Shown here piece by piece: positions 55,681-63,038 of a stretch of DNA of 64,000 nt. This DNA is from CAVTWS01 sp963738445 (GTDB lineage: Bacteria; Actinomycetota; Acidimicrobiia; Acidimicrobiales; SHLQ01): assembly GCA_963738445.1 (NCBI GenBank), contig CAVTWS010000003.1:1-64000 (forward strand), given 5' to 3'. The notes beneath the pieces were generated by a model. It saw only the letters and a program-made list of their open reading frames with translations, searched no databases and had not been told where the DNA came from. Each line of letters opens with the position of its first letter. Within the stretch, counting starts at the first letter, position 1. The translations under genes were made by a program, and so were the position numbers.

Positions 55681-56439
55681 ATGGACCTCGGACTCACCGG
55701 GAAGAAGGCCCTCATCACCGGGTCGACGAAGGGCATCGGCCGCGCCATCGCGGAGGCCCTCCTCGACGAGGGCGCGTCGGTGGCGATCTGCGCCCGCGAT
55801 GCTGACGGCGTGGCGCAGGCCGTCGAAGAGCTCTCGAGCCGGGGCACCGTCTGGGGTGCGGCGGTCGACGCCGGCGACGAAACGTCGCTGCGAGGCTTCG
55901 TCGCGGCAGCGATCGAGCACCTCGGCGGGCTCGACATCTACGTTCACAACACCAGCGGGAAACCGGCCAAGTCCCTCGAAGCCTGGGGCAACAACTTCAA
56001 CATCGACCTCATGGCCCTGATCATCGGGGCCGAGGCCGGTGCCGATGCCCTCGCCGCCGGAGACGGCGGTGCCCTCGTGAGCATCGGGACCTCCGCGGTC
56101 GGCGAGCACTTCGCCAGCGGGTCCAACAGCTACACCGCCTTCAAGGCGGCGGTGACCAACTGGACCCTCGGTCAGGCCCAGGTCCTCGGCGCCCGCGGCG
56201 TGCGGTGCAACGTGGTGTCCCCCGGCCCCATCTGGGTCGACGGCGGCGACTGGAACCGCATCAAGGACGGCCGGGCCGAGATGTTCGCGGCGACGGAGGC
56301 CGGCCACCCGATGGGTCACCTCGGCGATGTCGGCGATGTCGCCCGGGCGGTGGCGTTCCTCGTGTCGCCGGCCGCCAAACACGTCAACGGCGTGAACCTC
56401 ACCGTCGACGGCGGGTTCATGAAGCGTGTTGACTTCTGA
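55681..56439 (+). CDS. short-chain dehydrogenase/reductase
   Basis: A 252-residue SDR: TGSTKGIGRAIAEALLDEGA (cofactor loop), SIGTSAVGEHFASGSNSYTA with catalytic Ser, and Tyr/Lys in SYTAFKAAV. The region VVSPGPIWVDGGDWNRI and C-terminal NLTVDGGFMKRVDF are typical. It oxidises or reduces a hydroxy/keto intermediate with NAD(P). The ATG is 3 bases after a GAGAAATC-type purine stretch. It is the first gene of the operon and overlaps the ThuA-like gene by 14 bp. It likely acts on the product of the divergent Rieske oxygenase, which is inference. Confidence 0.93.
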   Translation: MDLGLTGKKALITGSTKGIGRAIAEALLDEGASVAICARDADGVAQAVEELSSRGTVWGAAVDAGDETSLRGFVAAAIEHLGGLDIYVHNTSGKPAKSLEAWGNNFNIDLMALIIGAEAGADALAAGDGGALVSIGTSAVGEHFASGSNSYTAFKAAVTNWTLGQAQVLGARGVRCNVVSPGPIWVDGGDWNRIKDGRAEMFAATEAGHPMGHLGDVGDVARAVAFLVSPAAKHVNGVNLTVDGGFMKRVDF

Positions 56440-57241
56440 GCCGGCAGTGACTTCTGAGGCTGCCGTGCCGCCCGGCGAATCCTCCGTTCCCGGCCGCCGC
56501 ATCGACGTCGTGCTGGTCTGTGGCGGCCTATATCACGACATCGACTTCGCCCGGTTGGAGCTCCTGAAGCTCCTCGCCGAGCACGAGGAGCTCCGTGTGC
56601 GCGCCCAGGCCGACTACGAGGACCTCAACGGCTTCGACCGGGCGGAGATCCTCGTCACCTACACGTGCGACGTCCGCCCGTCGGCTCGGGCCCAACGCAC
56701 CATCCGGGACTGGGTCGAGGCCGGAGGTCGCTGGGTCGCCCTCCACGGTACGAACTCGGCGCTCGACCAGAGTCCCGACGGTTGGGTTGCGCCGCCGAGC
56801 CAACCGGTCTGGACCGACACCCTCGGCTCCCAGTTCGTGGCCCATCCGCCGATCGCGCCGTTCACCGTGCAGAACGCCGCGCCCGACCACTGGCTGGTGG
56901 CCGGTGTCGAGCCGTTCGAGGCGACCGACGAGCTCTACCTGATGACCTACCCGGACCGGGAATCACTGGTCCCCCTGCTCACGACCGGGTACCAGGGCAC
57001 GGCCCGGGGTTTCGCGGCCACCGACTGGACCACCACCGACCCAACGCACCTGGTGATGTACCTTCGGCCGCTCGGCTCGGGGGGCGTGCTCTACAACACC
57101 CTCGGCCACTGCCGCAGCCACTACGACATGGTGCCCATCCTCGACTACTACCCGAAGATCGACCGGTGCGCCTGGGACCTCCCCGTGTTCCACGATCTCG
57201 TCCGCCGATCGCTCCGCTGGGCTCGAGGCGCCGACGCATGA
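56426..57241 (+). CDS. ThuA-like domain protein
   Basis: A 271-residue ThuA-like (glutamine-amidotransferase-like fold) protein: RRIDVVLVCGGLYHDIDFAR, AEILVTYTCDVRPSARAQRT, WVEAGGRWVALHGTNSAL (the elbow region), LGSQFVAHPPIAPFTVQN and LYNTLGHCRSHYDM. ThuA domains occur in sugar and secondary metabolism; recent family members act on 3-keto-glycosides or are uncharacterised. The N-terminal 20 residues are variable and GTG 56426 is a likely start, inside the SDR 3' end, giving coupled translation. Its role in this operon is unknown. Confidence 0.82.
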   Translation: MLTSEPAVTSEAAVPPGESSVPGRRIDVVLVCGGLYHDIDFARLELLKLLAEHEELRVRAQADYEDLNGFDRAEILVTYTCDVRPSARAQRTIRDWVEAGGRWVALHGTNSALDQSPDGWVAPPSQPVWTDTLGSQFVAHPPIAPFTVQNAAPDHWLVAGVEPFEATDELYLMTYPDRESLVPLLTTGYQGTARGFAATDWTTTDPTHLVMYLRPLGSGGVLYNTLGHCRSHYDMVPILDYYPKIDRCAWDLPVFHDLVRRSLRWARGADA

Positions 57242-57338
57242 CCCTCGTCCGACCCACCTCCCACCCGGGCCCCCGACCCGCCTCCCACCCAGGCGCCCGA
57301 CCCTGCCCCCGTCCCGTCCCGACCACCGAGGACCGCCC

Positions 57339-58305
57339 ATGGAACTGACCGCCGCCGCCCAGCTCGCCATGCTGCGCAGCATGATCCGCATCCGCCTGTT
57401 CGAGGAGGCGGCCGGCAAGCTCATGGAACAGGGCAAGATGCCGGGCTTCCTCCACCTGTACGTCGGGCAGGAAGCGGTCGCCGTCGGGGTCTGCGAAGCG
57501 CTGCGCGCCGACGACTTCATCTCCTCCACCCATCGCGGTCACGGTCACCTGATCGCCAAAGGCGGGGACCTGGCCCGGATGATGGCCGAGCTCATGGGCA
57601 AGGCCGGGGGGTACTGCGGCGGCAAAGGCGGATCGATGCACATCAACGATCTGTCGCTCGGCATGCTCGGGGCCAACGGCATCGTGGGCGCGGGCGTGCC
57701 GATCGCGGTCGGTGCGGGGTTCCGCAACAAGTACGTCGGCTCCGACCAGGTGTCGGTCGCCTTCTTCGGGGACGCCTCGACCAACATCGGTGCGTTCCAC
57801 GAGGCCGCCAACATGGCGTGCGCCCTGCGCCTCCCGGTGGTGTTCGTCTGCGAGCACAACCAGTACGGCGAGTACACGCCGACCAGCAAGGCCATGGTCG
57901 TCGCCGACATCGTCGACCGCGCCGCCGGCTACGGCATGCCCGGCGTGATCGTCGACGGCATGGACGTGGTGGCCGTGTACGAAGCGACGACCGAGGCGAT
58001 CGCCCGGGCCCGCCGGGGCGACGGTCCGGCCCTGGTCGAGGCCAAGACCTACCGCTACTACAACCACCACGGCATCCAGAACCTCGGCCTCAAGTACCGC
58101 CCGGACGACGAAGTCCTGGCGTGGAAGGAGCGCGACCCCATCCCGACGTTCGAGGCGAAGTTGGAATCGTCGGGCACGGCGTCCGCGCGCCGAGATCGAC
58201 ACCGTGTGGTCCGAGATCCGAGCCGACATCGATCGGGCCATCGACTACGCCGAGACCAGCCCGTTCCCCGAGCCCGAGGCCCTCCTCGAAGGAGTGTTCT
58301 CGTGA
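57339..58305 (+). CDS. thiamine-dependent dehydrogenase E1 alpha (AcoA-like), with one frameshift
   Basis: About 321 residues of a 2-oxo acid/acetoin dehydrogenase E1 alpha: RIRLFEEAAGKLMEQGKMPG, FISSTHRGHGHLIAKGGD, GGKGGSMHINDLSLGMLGAN, and the ThDP motif AFFGDASTNIGAFHEAANMA followed by VVFVCEHNQYGEYT. Up to about 58180 one frame is used; then the sequence continues as AEIDTVWSEIRADIDRAIDY...EGVFS in another frame to TGA 58305. One extra base in GCGTCCGCGCGCCGAG explains this. As written, the first frame runs on into E1 beta, falsely fusing the two. The stop overlaps the E1 beta GTG as GTGA. Confidence 0.92.
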
Positions 58306-59384
58306 GCACCGCAGCCCCATCCAGCTCGGCGGCCCAGACCTCGGCGGCCCAGACTTCGACGGCCCAGACCTCGACCGGCCAGACCGGCCCGGTGCGGACC
58401 ATCAGCTACGTGGCCGCCTTCATCGAAGCCGTGAAGATCGAGATGGCGATGGACCCTGACGTGTTCATCGCCGGGGAGGATGTCGGCGCCCACGGCGGCG
58501 TGTTCCACACGTTCGACGGCATCCAGGCCGAGTTCGGCGAACGCCGGGCGGTCGACACCCCGATCAGTGAACAGGCGATCATCGGTCTCGGCATCGGGGC
58601 CGCCCTCACCGGGCTCCGGCCCATCGTCGACCTGATGTTCATGGACTTCACCCTCGTCGCCGCCGACCAGATCGCCAATCAGGCCGCGAAGCTCAAGTAC
58701 ATGTTCGGCGGTGCGGCCCGGCTGCCCCTGACCATCACCACCTCGGCCGGGGCCGGGCTGTCGGCGGCCGCGCAGCACAGCCAGACCCTCGAGGCGCTGT
58801 TCTGCCACATCCCGGGGATCAAGGTCGTCTACCCGTCGAACGCCTACGACGTGAAGGGCCTCATGGCGGCCAGCATCCGTGAGGACAACCCCACCCTTTT
58901 CGTCCTGCACAAGCGGATGCTCGGGGTGAAGGGCGACGTGCCCGAGGAGCGATACGAGATCCCGCTCGGGGTGGCATCTGTGGCCTGGACGGGCGAGGAC
59001 CTCACGCTGGTGTCGTGGGGCAAGACCGTCAACGACTGCCTCGGCGCGGCCGACCTGCTGGCCGCCGAAGGCGTGAGCTGCGAGGTCATCGATCTCCGCA
59101 CGTTGTCCCCGCTCGATCTCGACACGGTGGCGACGTCGGTCCGCAAGACCAACCGGGTCGTGATCGCCCACGAGGCCGTGCGATTCGGTGGCTTCGGCGC
59201 CGAGGTGGCGGCGCAGATCCAGGAGGCCGTCTTCGACCACCTCGACGCGCCGGTCGGACGGGTGGCGGCTCCATCGTCTCCGATCCCGTTCAGCCCGGCG
59301 CTCGAGAAGCTCTACGTGCCCGATGCCGCCCGCATCGCCGACGGCGCCCGCGAGGCGCTGGCCCGTCCGTTGCTGGGAGCCTGA
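58302..59384 (+). CDS. thiamine-dependent dehydrogenase E1 beta (AcoB-like)
   Basis: A 360-residue E1 beta subunit: SYVAAFIEAVKIEMAMDPDV, FIAGEDVGAHGGVFHTFDGI, VDTPISEQAIIGLGIGAALT, PIVDLMFMDFTLVAADQIAN, PLTITTSAGAGLSAAAQHSQ and GKTVNDCLGAADLLAAEGVS. The N-terminal 25 residues are a low-complexity run of AAQTS/TAQTS units coded by an imperfect 15-bp tandem repeat, absent from most family members. With E1 alpha it decarboxylates the substrate and passes the acyl group to the lipoyl domain encoded two genes on. GTG 58302 is set by the GTGA overlap. Confidence 0.94.
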   Translation: MSTAAPSSSAAQTSAAQTSTAQTSTGQTGPVRTISYVAAFIEAVKIEMAMDPDVFIAGEDVGAHGGVFHTFDGIQAEFGERRAVDTPISEQAIIGLGIGAALTGLRPIVDLMFMDFTLVAADQIANQAAKLKYMFGGAARLPLTITTSAGAGLSAAAQHSQTLEALFCHIPGIKVVYPSNAYDVKGLMAASIREDNPTLFVLHKRMLGVKGDVPEERYEIPLGVASVAWTGEDLTLVSWGKTVNDCLGAADLLAAEGVSCEVIDLRTLSPLDLDTVATSVRKTNRVVIAHEAVRFGGFGAEVAAQIQEAVFDHLDAPVGRVAAPSSPIPFSPALEKLYVPDAARIADGAREALARPLLGA

Positions 59385-59388
59385 CCGG

Positions 59389-60384
59389 GTGGGGTCGGTC
59401 GGGATCATCGTCAATCCGTGGGCCGGTAAGGACTTCCGGCGCCTCCGCGCCGCCGTGGGCCACACCTCCGACTCGGCGAAGATCGGGACCATCCGCCGGG
59501 TGGCCGTCGCCGCCCTCGAAGCCGGCGCCGACCGCGTCTACGCCGCCCGCGACACCGGCCGGCTCGCCGAGCGGGCCGTGGCGGATCTGCCGGGCACGGA
59601 GCTGGTCGACGGACCGGACACCGGTTCGGCGCTCGACACGCGGCGGGCGGCCGGGCAGATGGCCGAACTGGGCGCCGGCCCGGTGGTGGTGCTCGGCGGC
59701 GACGGCACCTGCCGCGACGCCGCACTCGGCTGGCCGGACATGCCCATGATCCCGATCTCCACCGGAACGAACAACGTGTTCCCGACCATCGTCGACGGCT
59801 CCTCGGCCGGCACCGCCGCCGGTCTCATCGCCCGGGGCGCCCTCGCCCTCGACGACGTGAGCGCCCGCGCCAAGACCCTCACCGTCACCGCCGGTGACAC
59901 GACCGATGTCGCCCTCGTCGACGTCGCGCTCGTCGACACCGTCGGGGTCGGAGCCCGGGCCATTCTCGGCGCCGCCTGCGTTCGGGCCGTCGTGGCGGCC
60001 ATCGCCTCTCCGGCCTCGACCGGTCTCTCCAGCATCGCCGGTCGCGTCCACCCGCTCGGCCGGCACGAACCGGGGGCGGTCGCCATCACCTGCGCACCCC
60101 CGCACGAGGCACCCCGCCGGGTCCGGGCGCCGCTCGTGCCCGGCTCCTTCGACACGGTGGGCATCGCCTCCGCCGACCTGCTGGCCGACGGTGACACGGT
60201 GCGCTTCACCGGTCCAGGTGTGCTGGCGCTCGACGGCGAGCGGGAGCTCCTCGTCGCCGCCGGCGAGCCCATCCGGGTGACCGTGCGGTTCGACGGACCC
60301 CGCGTGGTGGATGTTCCCCGTGCCCTCCAGTTGGCGGCCGAACGCCGCCTCTTCGATGTTTCGGAGACCGACGATGCCCGTTGA
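59389..60384 (+). CDS. AcoX-like ATP-NAD kinase-family protein
   Basis: A 331-residue protein: SVGIIVNPWAGKDFRRLRAA at the N-terminus, GPVVVLGGDGTCRDAALGWP (the GGDGT motif of NAD kinase-type enzymes), MIPISTGTNNVFPTIVDGSS, then a beta-rich C-terminal domain. Such AcoX proteins accompany acetoin dehydrogenase genes; their biochemical role is not settled. The GTG 59389 follows the E1 beta stop by 4 bases and the 3' end overlaps the lipoyl-protein gene by 11 bp. Its position within E1/E2 genes is the main reason to read the complex as acetoin-dehydrogenase-like. Confidence 0.87.
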   Translation: MGSVGIIVNPWAGKDFRRLRAAVGHTSDSAKIGTIRRVAVAALEAGADRVYAARDTGRLAERAVADLPGTELVDGPDTGSALDTRRAAGQMAELGAGPVVVLGGDGTCRDAALGWPDMPMIPISTGTNNVFPTIVDGSSAGTAAGLIARGALALDDVSARAKTLTVTAGDTTDVALVDVALVDTVGVGARAILGAACVRAVVAAIASPASTGLSSIAGRVHPLGRHEPGAVAITCAPPHEAPRRVRAPLVPGSFDTVGIASADLLADGDTVRFTGPGVLALDGERELLVAAGEPIRVTVRFDGPRVVDVPRALQLAAERRLFDVSETDDAR

Positions 60385-60895
60385 CGTGCCCATGCCCAAG
60401 CTCGGTCTCACCATGCAGGAAGGCCGGATCATCGAGTGGCTCGTGCCCGATGGTGCGCTCGTCGTCGCCGACGACGAGCTCCTCCTGATCGAGACCGACA
60501 AGACGGAGACCGCGGTGGGTTCGCCCGGTGCCGGCCGGCTCCACCAGATCGGCCAGCCCGGCCAGACCTTCGAGTGCGGGCTGCGGATCGCTCTGCTGTT
60601 GGCGGAGGGAGAAGGCGCTCCGGCCCCATCGGCGGCTGCCCCGAACGCCGGTCCGGCTCTAATCGCCGATGGCGCGCCGACCGCACCTGCCGCCGGCGCG
60701 CCGACGCCACCCGCTCAGGCAGTCCCGACCCCCGCGGCGGTGCCGACACCGGCCGGCGGGCGACTCCTCGTCTCACCCAACGCCCGGCGCGTGGCGGCGG
60801 AGCACGGCATCGGCCTGACCACGATCCGCGGCACCGGTCCCGGCGGTCGCATCGTGTCCGAGGACGTGGAAGCCGCGCTCGCCGCGGGCCGGTGA
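60374..60895 (+). CDS. lipoyl-domain protein with E3-binding domain (first half of E2)
   Basis: A 173-residue protein. The lipoyl domain (residues about 1-77) is VPMPKLGLTMQEGRIIEWLV with the lipoylated Lys in LLIETDKTETAVGS. A Pro/Ala linker follows (APTPPAQAVPTPAAVPTPAG), then a peripheral subunit-binding domain LLVSPNARRVAAEHGIGLTT, then GTGPGGRIVSEDVEAAL. It ends there, without a catalytic domain. The stop overlaps the next gene as GTGA, so this looks like a naturally split E2 rather than a nonsense mutation. It carries the swinging arm of the complex. Confidence 0.9.
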   Translation: MPVDVPMPKLGLTMQEGRIIEWLVPDGALVVADDELLLIETDKTETAVGSPGAGRLHQIGQPGQTFECGLRIALLLAEGEGAPAPSAAAPNAGPALIADGAPTAPAAGAPTPPAQAVPTPAAVPTPAGGRLLVSPNARRVAAEHGIGLTTIRGTGPGGRIVSEDVEAALAAGR

Positions 60896-61832
60896 CCGGC
60901 GCGGCGTCCTTGACCGGAGGGAGTCCAGGCCCGCTCGATGGGGGCCCGGCTTCGTTCGTGGTGGCGACCGCGGCGGCCCGCCAACTCGCCGACCTGCTCG
61001 GCATCGATCTCCGCCTGGTTCCGTCCGACCCGGTCGAGCAGCGGGTCACCCGCGACCGGTCGCGGAACACATCCGCCGGTTGCTCCAGGCGCACGCCCCC
61101 GCGCCGACATCGACCGTCCCGGCCACTGCTGCCGCGTTGGCGCCGTTGCTGCAGACGCCGGCCGAGGTGATCCCGCTCACCGGGATGCGGGGCACCATTG
61201 CCCGGAGGATGCACGCCTCGCTCCAGGAGATGGCGCAGCTCACCCTGACCATGGACGCCGACCTGACCATCGTCGTCGCCGAGCGCGACCGGCGCCGATC
61301 GGCGGGCGAGCCGACGCCGTCGATCACCGACTTCGTGGTGAGCGCGACCGCCCGAGCCCTGCTGGCGCACCCCCGCCTCAACGCCCAGCTGACGGCGGAG
61401 GGCATCGCCCTGCTCCCCGACGTCCATGTGGGCCTCGCCGTGGCGCTCGACGGAGGGCTGGTCGTGCCCGTCGTATGCGACACCGCGACCCGCTCCCTCG
61501 AGGACCTGTCCGCCGAGACGACCCGCCTCGCCGCCGCGGCGCGGGCCGGAACCCTTCAGCCCACCGACCTCGAAGGCGGCACGTTCGCGGTGAGCGCGCT
61601 CGGCACCTTCGGAGTCGACAGCTTCACCCCCGTGATCAACCCGCCCAACGTCGGCATCCTCGGTATCGGCCGGCTCCGGCAGGACATCGTCCTCGTCGAC
61701 GGCATCGTGGCCACCGTGCCCTGCCTGACCCTCAGCCTCACGTGGGACCACCGAGTGGTCGACGGCGTACCCGCAGCCGCGTTCTGCCGCACCATCGTCG
61801 AGGTGCTGGCCGACCCGAGCAGCTGGACCTGA
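60892..61832 (+). CDS. 2-oxo acid/acetoin dehydrogenase E2 catalytic subunit, with one frameshift
   Basis: GTG 60892 starts a protein with a second, diverged E3-binding-like segment (VVATAAARQLADLLGIDLRL, then SDPVEQRVTRD). A one-base shift near 61062 follows, then an Ala/Pro linker and the catalytic acyltransferase domain: IPLTGMRGTIARRMHASLQE, TDFVVSATARALLAHPRLNA, VGLAVALDGGLVVPVV, FAVSALGTFGVDSFTPVINP, PNVGILGIGRLR, and the active-site LTWDHRVVDGVPAAAF (HxxxDG). It makes acyl-CoA from the lipoyl-bound acyl group. No lipoyl domain is present; that is on the preceding protein. No E3 (dihydrolipoamide dehydrogenase) gene is nearby. Confidence 0.9.
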
Positions 61833-61851
61833 GGCTCGGGGGCCCCACGAA

Positions 61852-61923
61852 CCCAGCGACCAGCCTGGGCTCAGCGACCAGCCTGGGCTCAGCGACCGGC
61901 CCGACGTCAGCGGCCAGCGAGCG
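61852..61923. repeat. 18-bp tandem repeat, four copies, over the LLM stop codon
   Basis: Units start at 61852, 61870, 61888 and 61906 with the pattern (C/G)(C/T)CAGCGACCAGCCTGGG, decaying to the right. The rightmost unit holds the stop of the minus-strand LLM gene (61907-61909). As the period is 18, the extra copies place further TGA codons in the same frame behind the real one. Confidence 0.88.
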
Positions 61924-62898
61924 CGGCGACGACGGGGGCGAACGCCTCCAGGTACCGCTGGGCGACGGTGACGTAGCTGACGCCGAACTGCTCACGCCGC
62001 TCCATCAGCGTGTCGCACACCTGCTCGACCGACCCGAAGAAGGCATGGGGATGCGTGGCGAACTCCCCGACCGGGACCCCGAACCGCTGGGCCATGGCGT
62101 CGAGTTGGTCCGGGGCGTCGGCGCCCACCGCCACGAAGTAGGCGCCGATCTCGATCTCCAGATCGTCGAAACGATCCCCGGCCCCGCCCGGATCCAGTCG
62201 ATCTTCTGGGCGGTCTGGTCCGCGCCCGAACTGGCCACGCTCGCGCCGCCGAGCCGTCCCGACGAGTTGTCGAAGTTGAGGCTGACGATGTCGGCCTTCG
62301 CTCCGGCCAGGCCCAGGACCCGGGGCGACCCACCACCGATCATGATCGGCGGGCCCGACCGGTCACCCGAGCCCGGGCGCTGCACCGGCACGGGCCGGCC
62401 GCTGAAACCCGACACGTCGACGTGGGCGCCGTGCACCTCGATGGGTTCGCCGCTCCAGTGCGCCCGCAGCACGTCGACCGTCTCGTCGAGCCGCTCGATC
62501 CGTCGACCCGGCCGTTGCATCGCGATGCCGAGGCCGTCGTATTCGTCGCGGACCCATCCGGCGCCGAGCCCGACCTCCAGGCGTCCACCCGACAGCAGGT
62601 CGAGGGTGGCCATCTCCTTGGCCAGCACGACCGGGTGGTGGTAATCGCACACGAACACCCGGCATCCCACCCGCAGCGTGCTGGTGGCGGCGGCGGCGTA
62701 CGCGATCGACACCACCGGCGCCATGTCGACCGGGCGGTGCCCGCTCGCCTCGGCGATCGGACCCGGCCCGAAGTAGTGGTCGGTGCTGAACAACGTGGCG
62801 TAACCGAGTGACTCGACCCGCTGCACCAGCGCCATCCAGTCCTCCGCCGAGTTGGCCTCGAACGCCTGCAACCCGAACCGGAACGGACGTGGACTCAT
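61907..62898 (-). CDS. LLM-class (F420-type) flavin oxidoreductase, with one frameshift
   Basis: A luciferase-like monooxygenase-family protein: RFGLQAFEANSAEDWMALVQ, FSTDHYFGPG, VSIAYAAAATSTLRVGCRVF, HPVVLAKEMATLDLLSGGRL and EVGLGAGWVRDEYDGLGIAM, then PPIMIGGGSPRVLGLAGAKA. This is the TIM-barrel pattern of actinobacterial F420-dependent enzymes; a direct F420 pocket cannot be proven by eye. Near 62190 a G-rich run shifts the frame; the C-terminus (GDRFDDLEIEIGAYFVAVGA, then FGVPVGEFATHPHAFFGSVE) is in another frame. ATG 62898 has AAGGGGAA upstream. It is divergent from the PEP-utilising gene around a palindromic operator. Confidence 0.9.
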
Positions 62899-62947
62899 GG
62901 GTTGTTCCCCTTCGATGTGACCGGAGACCGGCGCAGGATCTAAATTT

Positions 62948-62965
62948 ACTAACCGGGCGATTAGT
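62948..62965. promoter_or_regulatory. TetR-type operator in a divergent promoter
   Basis: ACTAACCGGGCGATTAGT is an inverted repeat (ACTAAyCG, two-base spacer, CGrTTAGT). It sits in the 140-bp gap between the LLM oxidoreductase and the divergent PEP-utilising gene, in an AT-richer patch. TetR-family repressors typically bind such sites. No regulator gene is seen next to it within the window. Confidence 0.65.
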
Positions 62966-63038
62966 TCTACCGATTCGCCGCGCGCTCGCCGCCCCGTGGA
63001 CCACGGCGACGCGACACGTCCGTCAAAGGGGGACAACA

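Noticed and set aside
57339..59384. A natural E1 alpha/E1 beta fusion protein of 681 residues
   Set aside because: The C-terminal about 40 residues of E1 alpha are found in another frame with a GTGA junction, so the fusion results from a one-base shift.
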